Assembly (NCBI RefSeq): GCF_011316935.1
Contig: NZ_WLYS01000002.1
Span: forward strand, 248,001-312,000
Length of the DNA stretch: 64,000 bases
Origin: Sphingobacterium chungjuense
GTDB taxonomy: Bacteria > Bacteroidota > Bacteroidia > Sphingobacteriales > Sphingobacteriaceae
Direction: 5' to 3'
Each line of letters begins with the position of its first letter. Positions within the stretch are counted from its first letter, which is position 1. The position numbers and the translations under genes are program-made. This document shows positions 36,569 through 46,225 of the stretch, in pieces. The notes below the pieces were generated by a model, which had not been told where the DNA came from, ran no database searches, and was given only the letters and a program-made list of their open reading frames with translations.

Positions 36569-37708
36569 TTATTTTAAGCCAACATAAATCACTCCTTTCT
36601 TTTCATAATAGGTTATTGTATTTGTCATCTGAATGATATCCAGAATATCTTCTAATCGCTTGTAACGACTTATAATACCGGTAATTGGAAGATTTTGCAC
36701 AGACTTTTGCACCGTGATATCTTTCCCGTACCATTCGGATAGTTCCATCATTACATCGCGTAGGGGCTGATCGTCAAAGTAGAATTGCTGTTTGCGCCAA
36801 GCCATAAGCTTCTGTTTATTCCCACCCGCAGATGCTACAAAGATGCGTGGATTGTCTGCTGCGACAAAGCCAGTCTGACCTGGTCGTAGAAGCACATGAT
36901 CTTGGCTAGTATGATGGCTCAACCGAACGCTACCTTCGTGTAAATGCACGGAGTGTTCTGCACTAGAATTGGCGTCGACCGTAAAGACTGTTCCCAAGAC
37001 AGCGACTTGTTGAATAGCCGTCTCTACAAAAAACGGAATATTGCGCCCCTGCCGTTCCATTTTGGCAACATCGAAAGACACTTTCCCTTGCATGTGCAAT
37101 TTTCGAACAAGAGAAGCTTCACTCCATTGGTAAGCGATTCGTGCACCAGATGCTAGTCGCGCTATGGTACCGTCGGACAATAAGACAGCGAAAGCTGCCT
37201 TCGTCGGATTCGTGACAATTAAGCTATCTTCCGCATGCGCTGATTGCATAGCTGATAGATCCAACACGTTCTCCTCATTCAGCGCAAGGTAACGCGCCTC
37301 TTTCGGTACGCTATCTAATAAATTGGCATATTGCAAATTCCCTACGGTTAGCGTCGGGCCATTTTGATTTTTTTTGCCTTCGGCAAATGAATGATCGTCG
37401 AACCATCCGTGCCAATTAACCATAGTCGAAAACGTCAGAAAAATTAATAAAATAGCAGCAGCTGGTATAAATATTCGTCGAAAAGGATATCTAGCCGGTT
37501 GCTTGTTGGCGAGCTGCCGATCGATTTCCTTTTTCATCTGGCTTTTGATCTGGCTGAGATCCGATGTAGGCCGATGCTGTTCTTTAGCTTCAACTTGGTC
37601 AAAGAATTTTTCTACCAACTTCTGCTCCGCACGATTGGCTTTACCGCGCTTGTAACGGGAAAAAATAGATAACAGAAAGATCTTGACTAAATCTCTATTT
37701 CGAAACAT
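36569..37708 (-). CDS. FecR-family anti-sigma factor (DUF4974 C-terminal domain)
   Basis: A 379-residue inner-membrane regulator. A cytoplasmic N-terminal part (about 1-76) would hold the sigma factor; one membrane helix follows (about 78-97), then the periplasmic FecR domain (about 165-275, with LSDGTIARLASGARIAYQW and VAVLGTVFTVDA) and a C-terminal DUF4974/secretin-like domain (about 310-379, FYFDDQPLRDVMMELSEWYG). It relays ligand occupancy of SusC to the ECF sigma factor encoded 50 bases upstream. Confidence 0.94.
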   Translation of the reverse strand: MFRNRDLVKIFLLSIFSRYKRGKANRAEQKLVEKFFDQVEAKEQHRPTSDLSQIKSQMKKEIDRQLANKQPARYPFRRIFIPAAAILLIFLTFSTMVNWHGWFDDHSFAEGKKNQNGPTLTVGNLQYANLLDSVPKEARYLALNEENVLDLSAMQSAHAEDSLIVTNPTKAAFAVLLSDGTIARLASGARIAYQWSEASLVRKLHMQGKVSFDVAKMERQGRNIPFFVETAIQQVAVLGTVFTVDANSSAEHSVHLHEGSVRLSHHTSQDHVLLRPGQTGFVAADNPRIFVASAGGNKQKLMAWRKQQFYFDDQPLRDVMMELSEWYGKDITVQKSVQNLPITGIISRYKRLEDILDIIQMTNTITYYEKKGVIYVGLK

Positions 37709-37758
37709 CAGAAGTCGGTTTATCGATGGTTATTAACTATAAGTCGTAACAACCGTAC

Positions 37759-38337
37759 CTAACTCCCAAATAAAAAGAATAAAAAAAGGTAAATAATTTT
37801 TTCGAGCAGTAATTTCAGGGATGTTTTGGAAGTCAAGATTTGGTTTTGAATCGTTTTGACGGAAACATCTAGCGCTGCACTAATCTCTTTGGTGGACCGT
37901 CCTTCCTCAAATTGCAATCTGAATATTTCTCGGCGTTTCTTCGGTAGTTTTGCCATCCAGTGGTCGATTGCCGCTGCGTATTCCTTCTGAAGTAGTTTGC
38001 TATCCGATGCCTCACCGTCTACGATATCATCAATAAAATGCTCCAATGCTTCGAATCGCGCACCTGCTTTGCGAAAGCGATCAATCGCTTTAAAACGCAC
38101 CGCTTGCTTTAGATAGGTGTGTACGTGAGCGATCTGCTTAGCCGCGCGTTTGCACCAAAGATCGATATATACCTCTTGAATCAGGTCTTTCGCCAGATCT
38201 TCGTCCTTGAGCATCCCATATGCTGTATGGAAGAGGGATTCCCATGTTCTATTGTAGATTTCATCAAACGCAGTCTTATCATTCTGCTGGGTAAGCAGAA
38301 ACAGTTGTTCAAGACTGTCATGTTGATAATTCGGCAT
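37759..38337 (-). CDS. ECF RNA polymerase sigma-70 factor
   Basis: A 192-residue extracytoplasmic-function sigma factor. Region 2 lies at about 19-58 (FDEIYNRTWESLFHTAYGML, then KDLIQEVYIDLW) and region 4 at about 133-170 (LPKKRREIFRLQFEEGRSTK, then the helix-turn-helix AALDVSVKTIQNQI). A short hydrophobic C-terminus (YLFLFFLF) is unusual for a soluble sigma factor but common in this Bacteroidota subgroup. It is first in the sigma-fecR-susC-susD order and should transcribe the sus genes when FecR releases it. Confidence 0.93.
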   Translation of the reverse strand: MPNYQHDSLEQLFLLTQQNDKTAFDEIYNRTWESLFHTAYGMLKDEDLAKDLIQEVYIDLWCKRAAKQIAHVHTYLKQAVRFKAIDRFRKAGARFEALEHFIDDIVDGEASDSKLLQKEYAAAIDHWMAKLPKKRREIFRLQFEEGRSTKEISAALDVSVKTIQNQILTSKTSLKLLLEKIIYLFLFFLFGS

Positions 38338-38528
38338 CGGTAGATAGCTGGTTAGATAAAAATGCGTCGAGCAATTTATAAAATATTAGCTCGAAACGCA
38401 AAACTCAGCGCTCTAAGTCTACCTATTATCTTCATTTATCTGAAGAGAAGGTATTCTGTAGCATCATTAAGACGTATTTTTAAAAACGGGTAGAATAGCC
38501 CAAAAGGCGAGATCTTACCGGAGTGAGA

Positions 38529-39443
38529 TCAATTGAAACCTGCTCGAAATTCTAGTGGACTTTGTTTGGTTTTACTTTTGAATACTTTATTAAATGATTG
38601 CGGATGTTCGAAGCCGAGCTCGTATGCTATTTCTGCGACGGATAAGGATGTCGTGCTTAATCGCATTTTGGCATAGTCAATCATTTTTCTCTGAAGATGT
38701 TGCTGGGTATTTTGCTGCGTGTAGATGCGCAGCAAGCTTCCCAGATAATTGGCAGAAATGTGCAGTTGATCTGCCATATCTTTCACTGTCGGCAAACCAT
38801 TCTTACCTAGGCTTTCGGGCGTGAAGTGTTGAACCAAAATTTGCTCAAAACGGGTAACCAGTTCTTGGTTAGACTTTTTTCGGGTGGTGAATTGCCGTTG
38901 GTAAAAACGCTCTGAATAGATGAGCAGTCTCTCGATCTGTTTTATGATCAAGTCCTGACTAAATTGATCGATGGGAGATTGATACTCCCGCTCGATGCTT
39001 TCCATAATCTCTACGATCACGGTTTCTTCTTTATCCGAGAGAAACAAAGCTTCGTTTACGGCGTACGAAAAAAACTCATACGAGTTGATTTTGGCAGCCA
39101 ACTCGCTGTGCCACAAAAAATCAGGATGTATGAGCAGTAGCCAGCCCGAAGGTTCGACTTGGGCGTCGGGGTTCATCTCAATTTTAAGAAATTGATCGGG
39201 CGAGCAGAATGATAGCAAGCCCGAATCAAAATCATAGTGTTGCTGTCCATAGTTGAACCGTGCATTCACATTCCTTTTCAGACCAATAGAATAAAATTGC
39301 TGAATCCACTTCAGTGCATGATCATTCACTGGGTAATTTACTTTACTGTAATCGATCAAGCTAATGAGCGGATGCTCCGGCTTTGGCAAACCGCAGAAAG
39401 TATGAAACTCACTCAGTGAATGAAAGTGAAAGGTATTATCCAT
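38529..39443 (-). CDS. AraC-family transcriptional regulator
   Basis: A 304-residue regulator with a variable N-terminal sensing domain (about 1-190) and a C-terminal AraC DNA-binding domain with two helix-turn-helices (about 205-304: TVKDMADQLHISANYLGSLL and LSVAEIAYELGFEHPQSFNK). The gene lies 42 bases after an SDR gene read in the same direction, so it may be co-transcribed with it or control it. The effector is unknown. Confidence 0.9.
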   Translation of the reverse strand: MDNTFHFHSLSEFHTFCGLPKPEHPLISLIDYSKVNYPVNDHALKWIQQFYSIGLKRNVNARFNYGQQHYDFDSGLLSFCSPDQFLKIEMNPDAQVEPSGWLLLIHPDFLWHSELAAKINSYEFFSYAVNEALFLSDKEETVIVEIMESIEREYQSPIDQFSQDLIIKQIERLLIYSERFYQRQFTTRKKSNQELVTRFEQILVQHFTPESLGKNGLPTVKDMADQLHISANYLGSLLRIYTQQNTQQHLQRKMIDYAKMRLSTTSLSVAEIAYELGFEHPQSFNKVFKSKTKQSPLEFRAGFN

Positions 39444-39485
39444 CGATCTAAAAATACTACTTTTTACGTATCCAATTGCACTCCA

Positions 39486-40322
39486 TTAAAATCCGGTGGA
39501 GAAAGTCAATTCTTTCCATTTCTCCGTCTCTTCCTGCAAAAGATTGATTTTCTGCTGCACCATTTCGTAAGCATCGGCACCCATTACTAGATGCACAGGC
39601 GGATTGTCTAATTGACTCACCCTAATCAGCAATTCGATCCCTTTTTGTGGATCATTTGGTTGATTGCCATTAATTTGCTGTAAGTGCTGCGCTTCACTTT
39701 CTCTAGCAGACACATAGGCGTCTACTGGAGAGGTTGGAGTTTTTGCCGATCCAGCGGTTAGAAATTCGGTACGGAAATAACCCGGATAAACTAAGGTAGT
39801 ATGCACACCGAAAGGCTTCATCTCAACAGCGAGCGCTTCGGTAAAACCTGCGACGGCAAATTTGGTAGAGCAATAGATGCCAAAAGCTGGAAAGTTGCCC
39901 ACTAAACCACCAACAGAGGCAATGTTAAAAATGTGTCCAGATTGTTGCTCGCGGAGATGCGACGCGGTGTGCCGGATCACATTTAGAGAGCCAAATACAT
40001 TGACATCAAAATTTGTTCTGGCTTCTTCATCGGAGAGTTCTTCTAAGGCACCGATCTGACTATAACCGGCATTATTCACCACCACGTCAATACGACCAAA
40101 TCGATCTACCGCTTTTTGTACTGCTTCTTTGACCTCCCCATCATGTACAATATCCAATTCTATTGGCAAAAAGTTCTCATGCTCTCCAATTGCCTCCGTT
40201 AGCGAGCTGTTGCTCCTAGATGTGCCAACCACATCGTACCCTTGTTTTAAAAGTTCTGTTACCAACGTTTTTCCCAAACCTTTGGAAGCTCCCGTAACGA
40301 ACCATACTTTTTTCGTTTCCAT
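39486..40322 (-). CDS. SDR-family oxidoreductase
   Basis: A 278-residue classical short-chain dehydrogenase. Cofactor motif VTGASKGLG at about 9-17, NNAGYSQIGA near 90, and the catalytic Ser and Tyr-x-x-x-Lys in ASVGGLVG and YCSTKFAV. The N-terminal motif favours NADP(H) or NAD(H) without a clear distinction. The same family is often found next to AraC regulators in Bacteroidota, as here. Substrate unknown. It differs from the SDR at 25521-26324 and is not a recent duplicate. Confidence 0.9.
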   Translation of the reverse strand: METKKVWFVTGASKGLGKTLVTELLKQGYDVVGTSRSNSSLTEAIGEHENFLPIELDIVHDGEVKEAVQKAVDRFGRIDVVVNNAGYSQIGALEELSDEEARTNFDVNVFGSLNVIRHTASHLREQQSGHIFNIASVGGLVGNFPAFGIYCSTKFAVAGFTEALAVEMKPFGVHTTLVYPGYFRTEFLTAGSAKTPTSPVDAYVSARESEAQHLQQINGNQPNDPQKGIELLIRVSQLDNPPVHLVMGADAYEMVQQKINLLQEETEKWKELTFSTGF

Positions 40323-40492
40323 CTTTAATTTGTTTTAATTTCTGATAGAACAAAGGTTGGGAATCCGAGACTTTCTAAAGTAGCACTATCCGTGGAGATT
40401 GTAGCCAAATCGTGGATAGATATGATATAACGATAAACAGATTTATCGCTATACGTTCTAGTAAATAAATCTACTATGACCAAAGTGTGATT

Positions 40493-41086
40493 TTACCAAT
40501 TATCAATAGCTTTAGATTTTTCGGTAATCTCTTTTATCAAGGAATTGAAATGGTTCTCTAATCCATCTCGTGCTTCCTGTGAGAGTACCTTTCCATTTTT
40601 GTCAAAGACAGCATACTTTGAGTTTTTGGTTTTGACGAGAGCGAGATACGACCAGCCTGTCGCCCAGCCCGATTTATAACCACCTTCGTACCACCTCCGA
40701 CATTCGAACGAAGGACGATTAAAACGGATTTTATTGTCTTTGAATTGAATGGATAAAGTATAAGAGATGTCGTATTTGTACGTTGTTTTACCGATTTGTA
40801 TGGGTGATACTTTAACCTGATCTATGATGGCTTCCTGTTCATAGCCTTTCACGGTAATGCTTTCGCCCTCAACCACACTTAGCACTTCTTTAGGATCTTT
40901 ATACATCGAAGTTAGCGCGCGAAGAACATTGTTGTACAGCACCTCCTGCTTTACATTTGGAAAATCAACTACCGCATAGTCCAAATTGTCAGCAGCGACA
41001 AAACCAGAGGATGTTATGGTAAAGTATTGTCCATATCCTGCCTCCGCAAATAGTAATAATGCAATAAGTGGAATAAGTCTTTTCAT
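40493..41086 (-). CDS. Secreted protein with DUF4468-like domain
   Basis: A 197-residue protein with a signal peptide (about 1-18, ending AGYG). The body resembles DUF4468 (TBP-like fold) proteins of Bacteroidota: a strand-rich start with EVLYNNVLRALTSMYKDPKE, then YDISYTLSIQFKDNKIRF and a C-terminal helix ENHFNSLIKEI. The middle contains an unusual Trp/Gly-rich stretch (WYEGGYKSGWATGWSYLA). Function unknown. It stands alone, divergent from the TPR histidine kinase. Confidence 0.6.
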   Translation of the reverse strand: MKRLIPLIALLLFAEAGYGQYFTITSSGFVAADNLDYAVVDFPNVKQEVLYNNVLRALTSMYKDPKEVLSVVEGESITVKGYEQEAIIDQVKVSPIQIGKTTYKYDISYTLSIQFKDNKIRFNRPSFECRRWYEGGYKSGWATGWSYLALVKTKNSKYAVFDKNGKVLSQEARDGLENHFNSLIKEITEKSKAIDNW

Positions 41087-41318
41087 AGAAATTGTTCTTG
41101 GTTACATAGTTTGACAAGGTCATTCGAATCATATATACACATTTCCCCTATCCGAGAAATCGAAGATATTTGACATCAAATCTAGTATGAAAAGCACAAC
41201 GTATATATCCCTGAAAACCAGTATTTATATAGTTAAGCGACACTTTTTATAAAATATTCTTTAATTTTATTCTGTGAATTCCGCGTACTAGTAAGTCCGC
41301 ATATTAATATCTACCGAA

Positions 41319-43250
41319 GTGAAACCCTTTATTAATCCCATAGTATTATTACTATCAGTAGTACTATGCTCCTTTTCGTCCAATGCTGTGTTGGATGCTG
41401 ATATAGATCAAAAAACTGAGTATTTGCAGGAGCTTCACCGTAAGCTCCGGGTGATCTATTATACGCAAGATTTTGTGGGTACGTTAAAATTCGAAAAGGA
41501 AGTGGAATCACTGAAAACGTCGATTACAATCCCCAACCTATTGCTTACTGATATACAAATGCTGTTTGCCAAAAGTCTGTATAATCTCAGTAACTATGAG
41601 CGATCATTGCCGCTGGCATTAGCACATCTGAACAGCTACGAAGAACTTCGAAATGCCAAAGGTATTGCCGATGCGCGTAATCTTATCGGGTTGATCTATC
41701 TCGCGCAACATCACTATGATGCTGCCCTCGACGAATTTAAAAAGTCGGCAGCACAACATAAAGCACTTGGAGACGAGCAACGTCTTTCTGCCAATTACCA
41801 TAATATGGGCTTGGCTTCTACATCACTAGGCCGTCTGCAATACGCGAAGTCGTATTTTATAAAAGCTAAATCCCTCGCTGAGAATTCTGGATATGTGACA
41901 GTCAGTGCCATGGCAGAAAATCGGCTCGCCGAAATGTACGAAAATGAGAATAACCTAGATACAGCCATGCTGCTCTATAACCGAGTGCTGCAAAATAAAT
42001 CGGTGATGAGCGAATGGGAAAACAGCTTTGCCCACACTGGAGTTGCTCGTTGCTATTACAAATTGAAACAATACGACAAAGCCAAAAAGCATGCCGTGGA
42101 GGGGTATAATGTCGCTGTTAAACTAAAGACAAAATGGGATATTGTACGAGCTGCAAAAGTAGTCGCTGAGGTCAATGCGGCTTTAGGGGCATTTGAAGAG
42201 GCTTTCACCTATCAGCAGCGGTATGATTTGTACAAGGATAGCATGCTCTCCGAAGACAAGCGCATTAGTTTAGATTCTATGCAGATCGCCTATCAGCGAT
42301 CTGCCAACCTGAAGCTTACAAAGGAAAATAGTATGATGGATCAGCAACTGCGTATCGGACAAATACTACTGTTATTTCTTCTTTCGCTCGTGATTTTCGT
42401 ACTAGTGATCTGGTATACGACTCGCCGGCATGCAAATACTACTTCTGGGCTCAATAGTGAACTAAAAATGCATAGCCAATTGATTACAGAACGCAATGCC
42501 TTGATCGAAAGTCAGAATGAAAAGTTGCGCGATACGATTGTGACCAAAGATTTTTTAATAGCCGTATTGAGCCATGATTTCCGTAGTCCGATGTCGGCAA
42601 TCTTGAATGTTATCCAATATTTAGAAGACACGACGTTGAATGCGGCTGACAGGAAGCATTGGTTTGAAATCCTACGGAAGCAGACACTTTCTACGATGAA
42701 GGTGATGGACAACTTATTACTCTGGTCTGAAACGCAAAAACATATCATCCGCACCGATCCAGTGGCAGTAAATGTATCCGAGCTAGTTTCAAACGCCTTG
42801 GAAATGCTGGAGCAAACATTGCGGGATAAGCAGCTAAATATTATTCATCATATAGATGATGCAGCTATCGGATATGCTGACAGAAATCACCTACAGATTA
42901 TCCTTTCCAATCTTATCTCCAATGCATCGAAATTTACAGAGAAAGGCGGAACCATTGAGATCAGTTATCAGGATGCTGAAGAGGATCTAAAAATTCATAT
43001 TCGTGATAACGGTGTCGGCATGAGCGCCATGAAACTACAACAAATTCAGTCTGAAGACACTATGTTACAATTAACCGAGGGCACAGAACAAGAACGTGGC
43101 TTTGGCATCGGTATGCAAATTGTGACGCATTTCTTAAAAGCAAACAACGCCCAGCTCTTGATAGAAAGCACAGAAGGTCACGGCAGCCATTTCACAGTCA
43201 TTATTGCTCGGTCATTTGCCCAGCAAGACACACTATTGCATACGACATAG
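41319..43250 (+). CDS. TPR-repeat sensor histidine kinase
   Basis: A 643-residue membrane kinase starting at a GTG. Signal peptide about 1-24, a periplasmic TPR region (about 75-310, for example NLIGLIYLAQHHYDAALDEF and HNMGLASTSLGRLQYAKSYF), one membrane helix (about 349-367), a coiled coil, then HisKA with VLSHDFRSPMSAI (His419 as phosphate acceptor) and HATPase_c with NLISNASKF, DNGVGMS and RGFGIGMQI. No response-regulator gene is adjacent, so the partner is elsewhere. The TPR sensor type is common in Bacteroidota; its signal is unknown. GTG is chosen because no in-frame ATG gives the signal peptide. Confidence 0.92.
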   Translation: MKPFINPIVLLLSVVLCSFSSNAVLDADIDQKTEYLQELHRKLRVIYYTQDFVGTLKFEKEVESLKTSITIPNLLLTDIQMLFAKSLYNLSNYERSLPLALAHLNSYEELRNAKGIADARNLIGLIYLAQHHYDAALDEFKKSAAQHKALGDEQRLSANYHNMGLASTSLGRLQYAKSYFIKAKSLAENSGYVTVSAMAENRLAEMYENENNLDTAMLLYNRVLQNKSVMSEWENSFAHTGVARCYYKLKQYDKAKKHAVEGYNVAVKLKTKWDIVRAAKVVAEVNAALGAFEEAFTYQQRYDLYKDSMLSEDKRISLDSMQIAYQRSANLKLTKENSMMDQQLRIGQILLLFLLSLVIFVLVIWYTTRRHANTTSGLNSELKMHSQLITERNALIESQNEKLRDTIVTKDFLIAVLSHDFRSPMSAILNVIQYLEDTTLNAADRKHWFEILRKQTLSTMKVMDNLLLWSETQKHIIRTDPVAVNVSELVSNALEMLEQTLRDKQLNIIHHIDDAAIGYADRNHLQIILSNLISNASKFTEKGGTIEISYQDAEEDLKIHIRDNGVGMSAMKLQQIQSEDTMLQLTEGTEQERGFGIGMQIVTHFLKANNAQLLIESTEGHGSHFTVIIARSFAQQDTLLHTT

Positions 43251-43292
43251 CTTTTGTAATCTACACCTACTTACCAAGAAAATCCAATACGG

Positions 43293-44483
43293 TCAATGAC
43301 TTAAACCTGCTAAACGTGCGTACATCTCTGCGATGGCGAACTGATCTAGCAGCCACTTTTTGTCGCTATTTGGGCTTTTTCCTGTCCAATTCTTGCTAAA
43401 CAAACCATCGCTATTACGCATACCCGTCCACGCATGATCCATATTCGCTTGGAATGCATTGATGTATTGTTTGTTCTGATCCTGATGATATAGCTCCACG
43501 TATCCGCGTAGCATCACCGCGATAAACCAGTTATCACTTCGCTTCAATTGCGGATAAGAAGCGGTAGCATCTTTTGTGAAAAACTGAGCTAAACCGCCCT
43601 TGGCTGATGCTTGGGCATCTGCTAAATACTCGTTTTTACCGGTGATTTTATATAACAATGCTCCCGCTTGGATCATTTGCCCCGTATTGTACGGATATTT
43701 GGCTTCCTGTACTTTGCCCGCCAAATTGATATTGTCCCAATACACGTGGTCTTTCGGATCTTGCAGGTTATCCTTCGTCCAACTGTAAAGCTGTATAGCT
43801 TGATCTAAATACGCTTGGGATTTAGTGGCTTCGTACACTTTGACCAAATACACAACTGCCGGCGCGTTCGAGCAGGTGTTTTTAGATTCCTTTTTCTGTT
43901 CGCACCAATAAATTCCACCGCCTAGCTTATCATCCATGCCACTGGCAACAAAACGCCAAATTTCTTGCGCCTTATCCAAGTATTTTTGCTCTTTTGTCTG
44001 TAGGTATAAGTCCGTAAAATCGATACCCAACCACACATTATCATCATAAAAACGATCGGATGGCGCAGCGCTATTGATGTAGGATGCATATCCTGCTGGC
44101 TGACGTGTGTCATAATAATTATCCAACCCAGGAAGTACAATTTGATCGATATGGCTTTTCACATCTTCCGCATCACCATGCTCTAGCAGCGCAACATAAG
44201 CAGATAAACTTCCTGAAAAAGGCCACAGATAAGAGTATGGATTGGTTTTGCTCTGATTTTCGCCACCAGCAAGGTAGCTCGCGCTGTAGGTATCATCAAA
44301 TGGATAATTTTCTCGAAGCAAATGTTTGCCATCGGGCACGGTATACAAATTCTCTATTTTGGATAGGGTTTCGCTTGCTTTCTCGTAATAGCCGTTTGCA
44401 GTTGGTGTCTGTGCGTTCAAAGTGCTAGATATACACAGGGCTATTCCCGCTGCTAGTATGTTTTTCGTCTTGTTAATCATCAT
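43293..44483 (-). CDS. Secreted glycoside hydrolase family 76 (alpha-1,6-mannanase-like)
   Basis: A 396-residue enzyme of the (alpha/alpha)6-barrel GH76 family, which cuts alpha-1,6-mannan backbones such as those of yeast. Signal peptide about 1-24 (TLNAQ). The catalytic Asp pair is in RFYDDNVWLGID (Asp147, Asp148), and the family motif GGGIYWCEQKKESKNTCSNA follows at about 193-212, with Cys in two places where most members have other residues. It converges with the kinase gene. No SusCD pair is beside it. Confidence 0.88.
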   Translation of the reverse strand: MMINKTKNILAAGIALCISSTLNAQTPTANGYYEKASETLSKIENLYTVPDGKHLLRENYPFDDTYSASYLAGGENQSKTNPYSYLWPFSGSLSAYVALLEHGDAEDVKSHIDQIVLPGLDNYYDTRQPAGYASYINSAAPSDRFYDDNVWLGIDFTDLYLQTKEQKYLDKAQEIWRFVASGMDDKLGGGIYWCEQKKESKNTCSNAPAVVYLVKVYEATKSQAYLDQAIQLYSWTKDNLQDPKDHVYWDNINLAGKVQEAKYPYNTGQMIQAGALLYKITGKNEYLADAQASAKGGLAQFFTKDATASYPQLKRSDNWFIAVMLRGYVELYHQDQNKQYINAFQANMDHAWTGMRNSDGLFSKNWTGKSPNSDKKWLLDQFAIAEMYARLAGLSH

Positions 44484-44846
44484 TCTTACTATTTCTAATA
44501 AATTGGTACATGTACGATTCAGATGCTCTGGCTATTCTTCCCCTTTGTATATTTCTATGGAAAAATGCTGTATCGAAAACAGAATCGGGAAACAGGCACC
44601 TATTGGTACAAATTTAGATAGCCAACAGGTCTTCTTGATGGATTTATCTAATGGAGAGACAAATTAAAAATAATTATGGGAAGTCACCACATTGATTTGA
44701 CTATTTCCAGTTGGGGCTGATACGATGTTACGTTAACGAAAATAGCTAATATTAGGCGAAATGGAGATAAACATTTAGCTCATCAATTTAACAAAAAAGG
44801 TGCTACTTAAAGGATACACATCAAATAGCACCTTCTTAAAAACTAC
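44484..44846. other. Intergenic region upstream of the GH76 gene
   Basis: About 360 bases with no credible gene. A 10-base palindrome GTACATGTAC at 44506-44515, just before the GH76 start, could be an operator. An open frame at 44422-44667 overlaps the GH76 start on the other strand and has no family features. No terminator was seen for the 332-residue membrane-protein gene ending at 44847. Confidence 0.4.
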
Positions 44847-45845
44847 TTATATTTGGACATTGCCGTGCTCATGTCTTTTTTTGTTAGCAATAGTAGCGCC
44901 TACAATAGCAGTAATGGCTCCCAATACGAGCGCAAAAAAACCCAAAATTGCGGCCTTACCTAATGCACTGGACGCTTCATCACCAATTCTTTTCGCTTCT
45001 TCTTTGGCTTTTTCAGCCGTTTGTTGTAATTGCTGCTTCGCTTGGTCTGCGGTTTCTGCCCAGTTGCGCACGATCATTTTGGCTTCTTCTTTCGACTTTC
45101 CTGTACGCTCAGAAACAATGTTTGCAAGCGCTTCCTGATCGGCTGCAGATAATATATCTTCTTGGAGATCGATTAGTTTTTTTATCAGCGATTGTCCTTC
45201 ATCTTGTAGATTAGTTGGATCTTCGGCTACCTCTTTCCCAGATTTCTTAACTTCCTTTTTCGCTTTATCGAGTCTATTTTCTAGATATTCTGGTTGCAAC
45301 TCTTTCTTTCCACTTTGGCGAAGAAGTGTCGTAGCTTCTTTCTTCAGGTTTTTCAAATCTTCATTATCAATACCTAACTGACTACCTACCAAATTAGTGG
45401 CATCGGACGAAATATCGCTAATTACATTGCCAGCGGCATTAAATGTTTTCTCGACTACTTTTCCTATTCCGCCAAGGATATTTCCTAAAGATGATGTAAC
45501 AACATAAAGGCTCAACAGAGTAAAGATAGCCCAAGTTAATGCGCCATGTACTATATTATCGATTTTATCGGCACTATTGTTTAACCATCCTGCTACCCAA
45601 CCTCCAGCAAAAAGGGATAATAGGACAGAAATAAACCACCAAATAATGGTACCTGTACCGTATCCGCTAAAGGGGTTTGAATCTGTGGTTGGCGAAAAGC
45701 TGGTTAAACCAATACCTACGCCCAACATCGATAACAATAACTGTATGATTATTGCCAATAGGACTCCTGTTACTACTGCGCTCCATGATATGCGCTTTAA
45801 CTTAAAATAATATTCTTCTCTGCTTTGCTTGTTCATGTGATCCAT
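44847..45845 (-). CDS. Multi-pass membrane protein with long coiled-coil loop, function unknown
   Basis: A 332-residue protein. The N-terminal half has three or four hydrophobic helices (WSAVVTGVLLAIIIQLLLSM, then TIIWWFISVLLSLFAGGWVA, then ALTWAIFTLLSLYVV), a pattern found in PhnA-like/YrzE-type membrane proteins. A charged helical segment rich in Lys, Glu and Ala (about 150-285) is probably coiled coil, and a last helix (about 295-320) ends in a basic tail. Start at 45845 or at the Met three residues later. Such proteins are often stress-associated, but nothing in the sequence shows a specific activity. Confidence 0.65.
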   Translation of the reverse strand: MDHMNKQSREEYYFKLKRISWSAVVTGVLLAIIIQLLLSMLGVGIGLTSFSPTTDSNPFSGYGTGTIIWWFISVLLSLFAGGWVAGWLNNSADKIDNIVHGALTWAIFTLLSLYVVTSSLGNILGGIGKVVEKTFNAAGNVISDISSDATNLVGSQLGIDNEDLKNLKKEATTLLRQSGKKELQPEYLENRLDKAKKEVKKSGKEVAEDPTNLQDEGQSLIKKLIDLQEDILSAADQEALANIVSERTGKSKEEAKMIVRNWAETADQAKQQLQQTAEKAKEEAKRIGDEASSALGKAAILGFFALVLGAITAIVGATIANKKRHEHGNVQI

Positions 45846-46225
45846 AATAAAATTTGTTTTTTATTGTAAGTGTGATTTATGTAATTGAAAAATTGTTTCG
45901 CATTGTAAAGCGCAAGCATCCTTATCTAATAAAACCGCAAGTACGAGGACTAAATCAGAAATAATATTCTATCAACCTCTAAAAATATCATTTCAACACA
46001 CCGTAAGCCATCAGGTAAAGCTCAATAAAAACCAAATTTTAATTTCTTTAAAAATAAATTTAATTTCATTTTTATAATGTAAAAACACAAAAAAGTTTAT
46101 TTTAAAATCTATTGTATTAATAAATATTCTAAAAAAGACACAAAGATGTGTTAAAAAGAAAAATTAACAAGGGTAGCCGATTATCGGCCAGATACAGGTA
46201 AGGTTACCATTGGGACGCAGGATTA
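45846..46225. other. AT-rich intergenic region
   Basis: About 380 bases, very AT-rich in 45990-46170, with no gene, strong hairpin or clear promoter seen. It forms the left border of the accessory-looking stretch that begins with the radC remnant. No copy of the tRNA-Ser 3' end was found here that could serve as a left attachment site. Confidence 0.4.

Noticed and set aside
44422..44667. Open frame of 81 codons opposite the GH76 start
   Set aside because: It overlaps the well-supported GH76 signal peptide on the other strand and has no recognisable features.
46000..46225. Left attachment-site copy of the tRNA-Ser 3' end for a putative island
   Set aside because: I looked for GCGGAGAGGGCGGGATT near 45.8-46.3 kb and found none, so the boundaries of an integrated element cannot be set.
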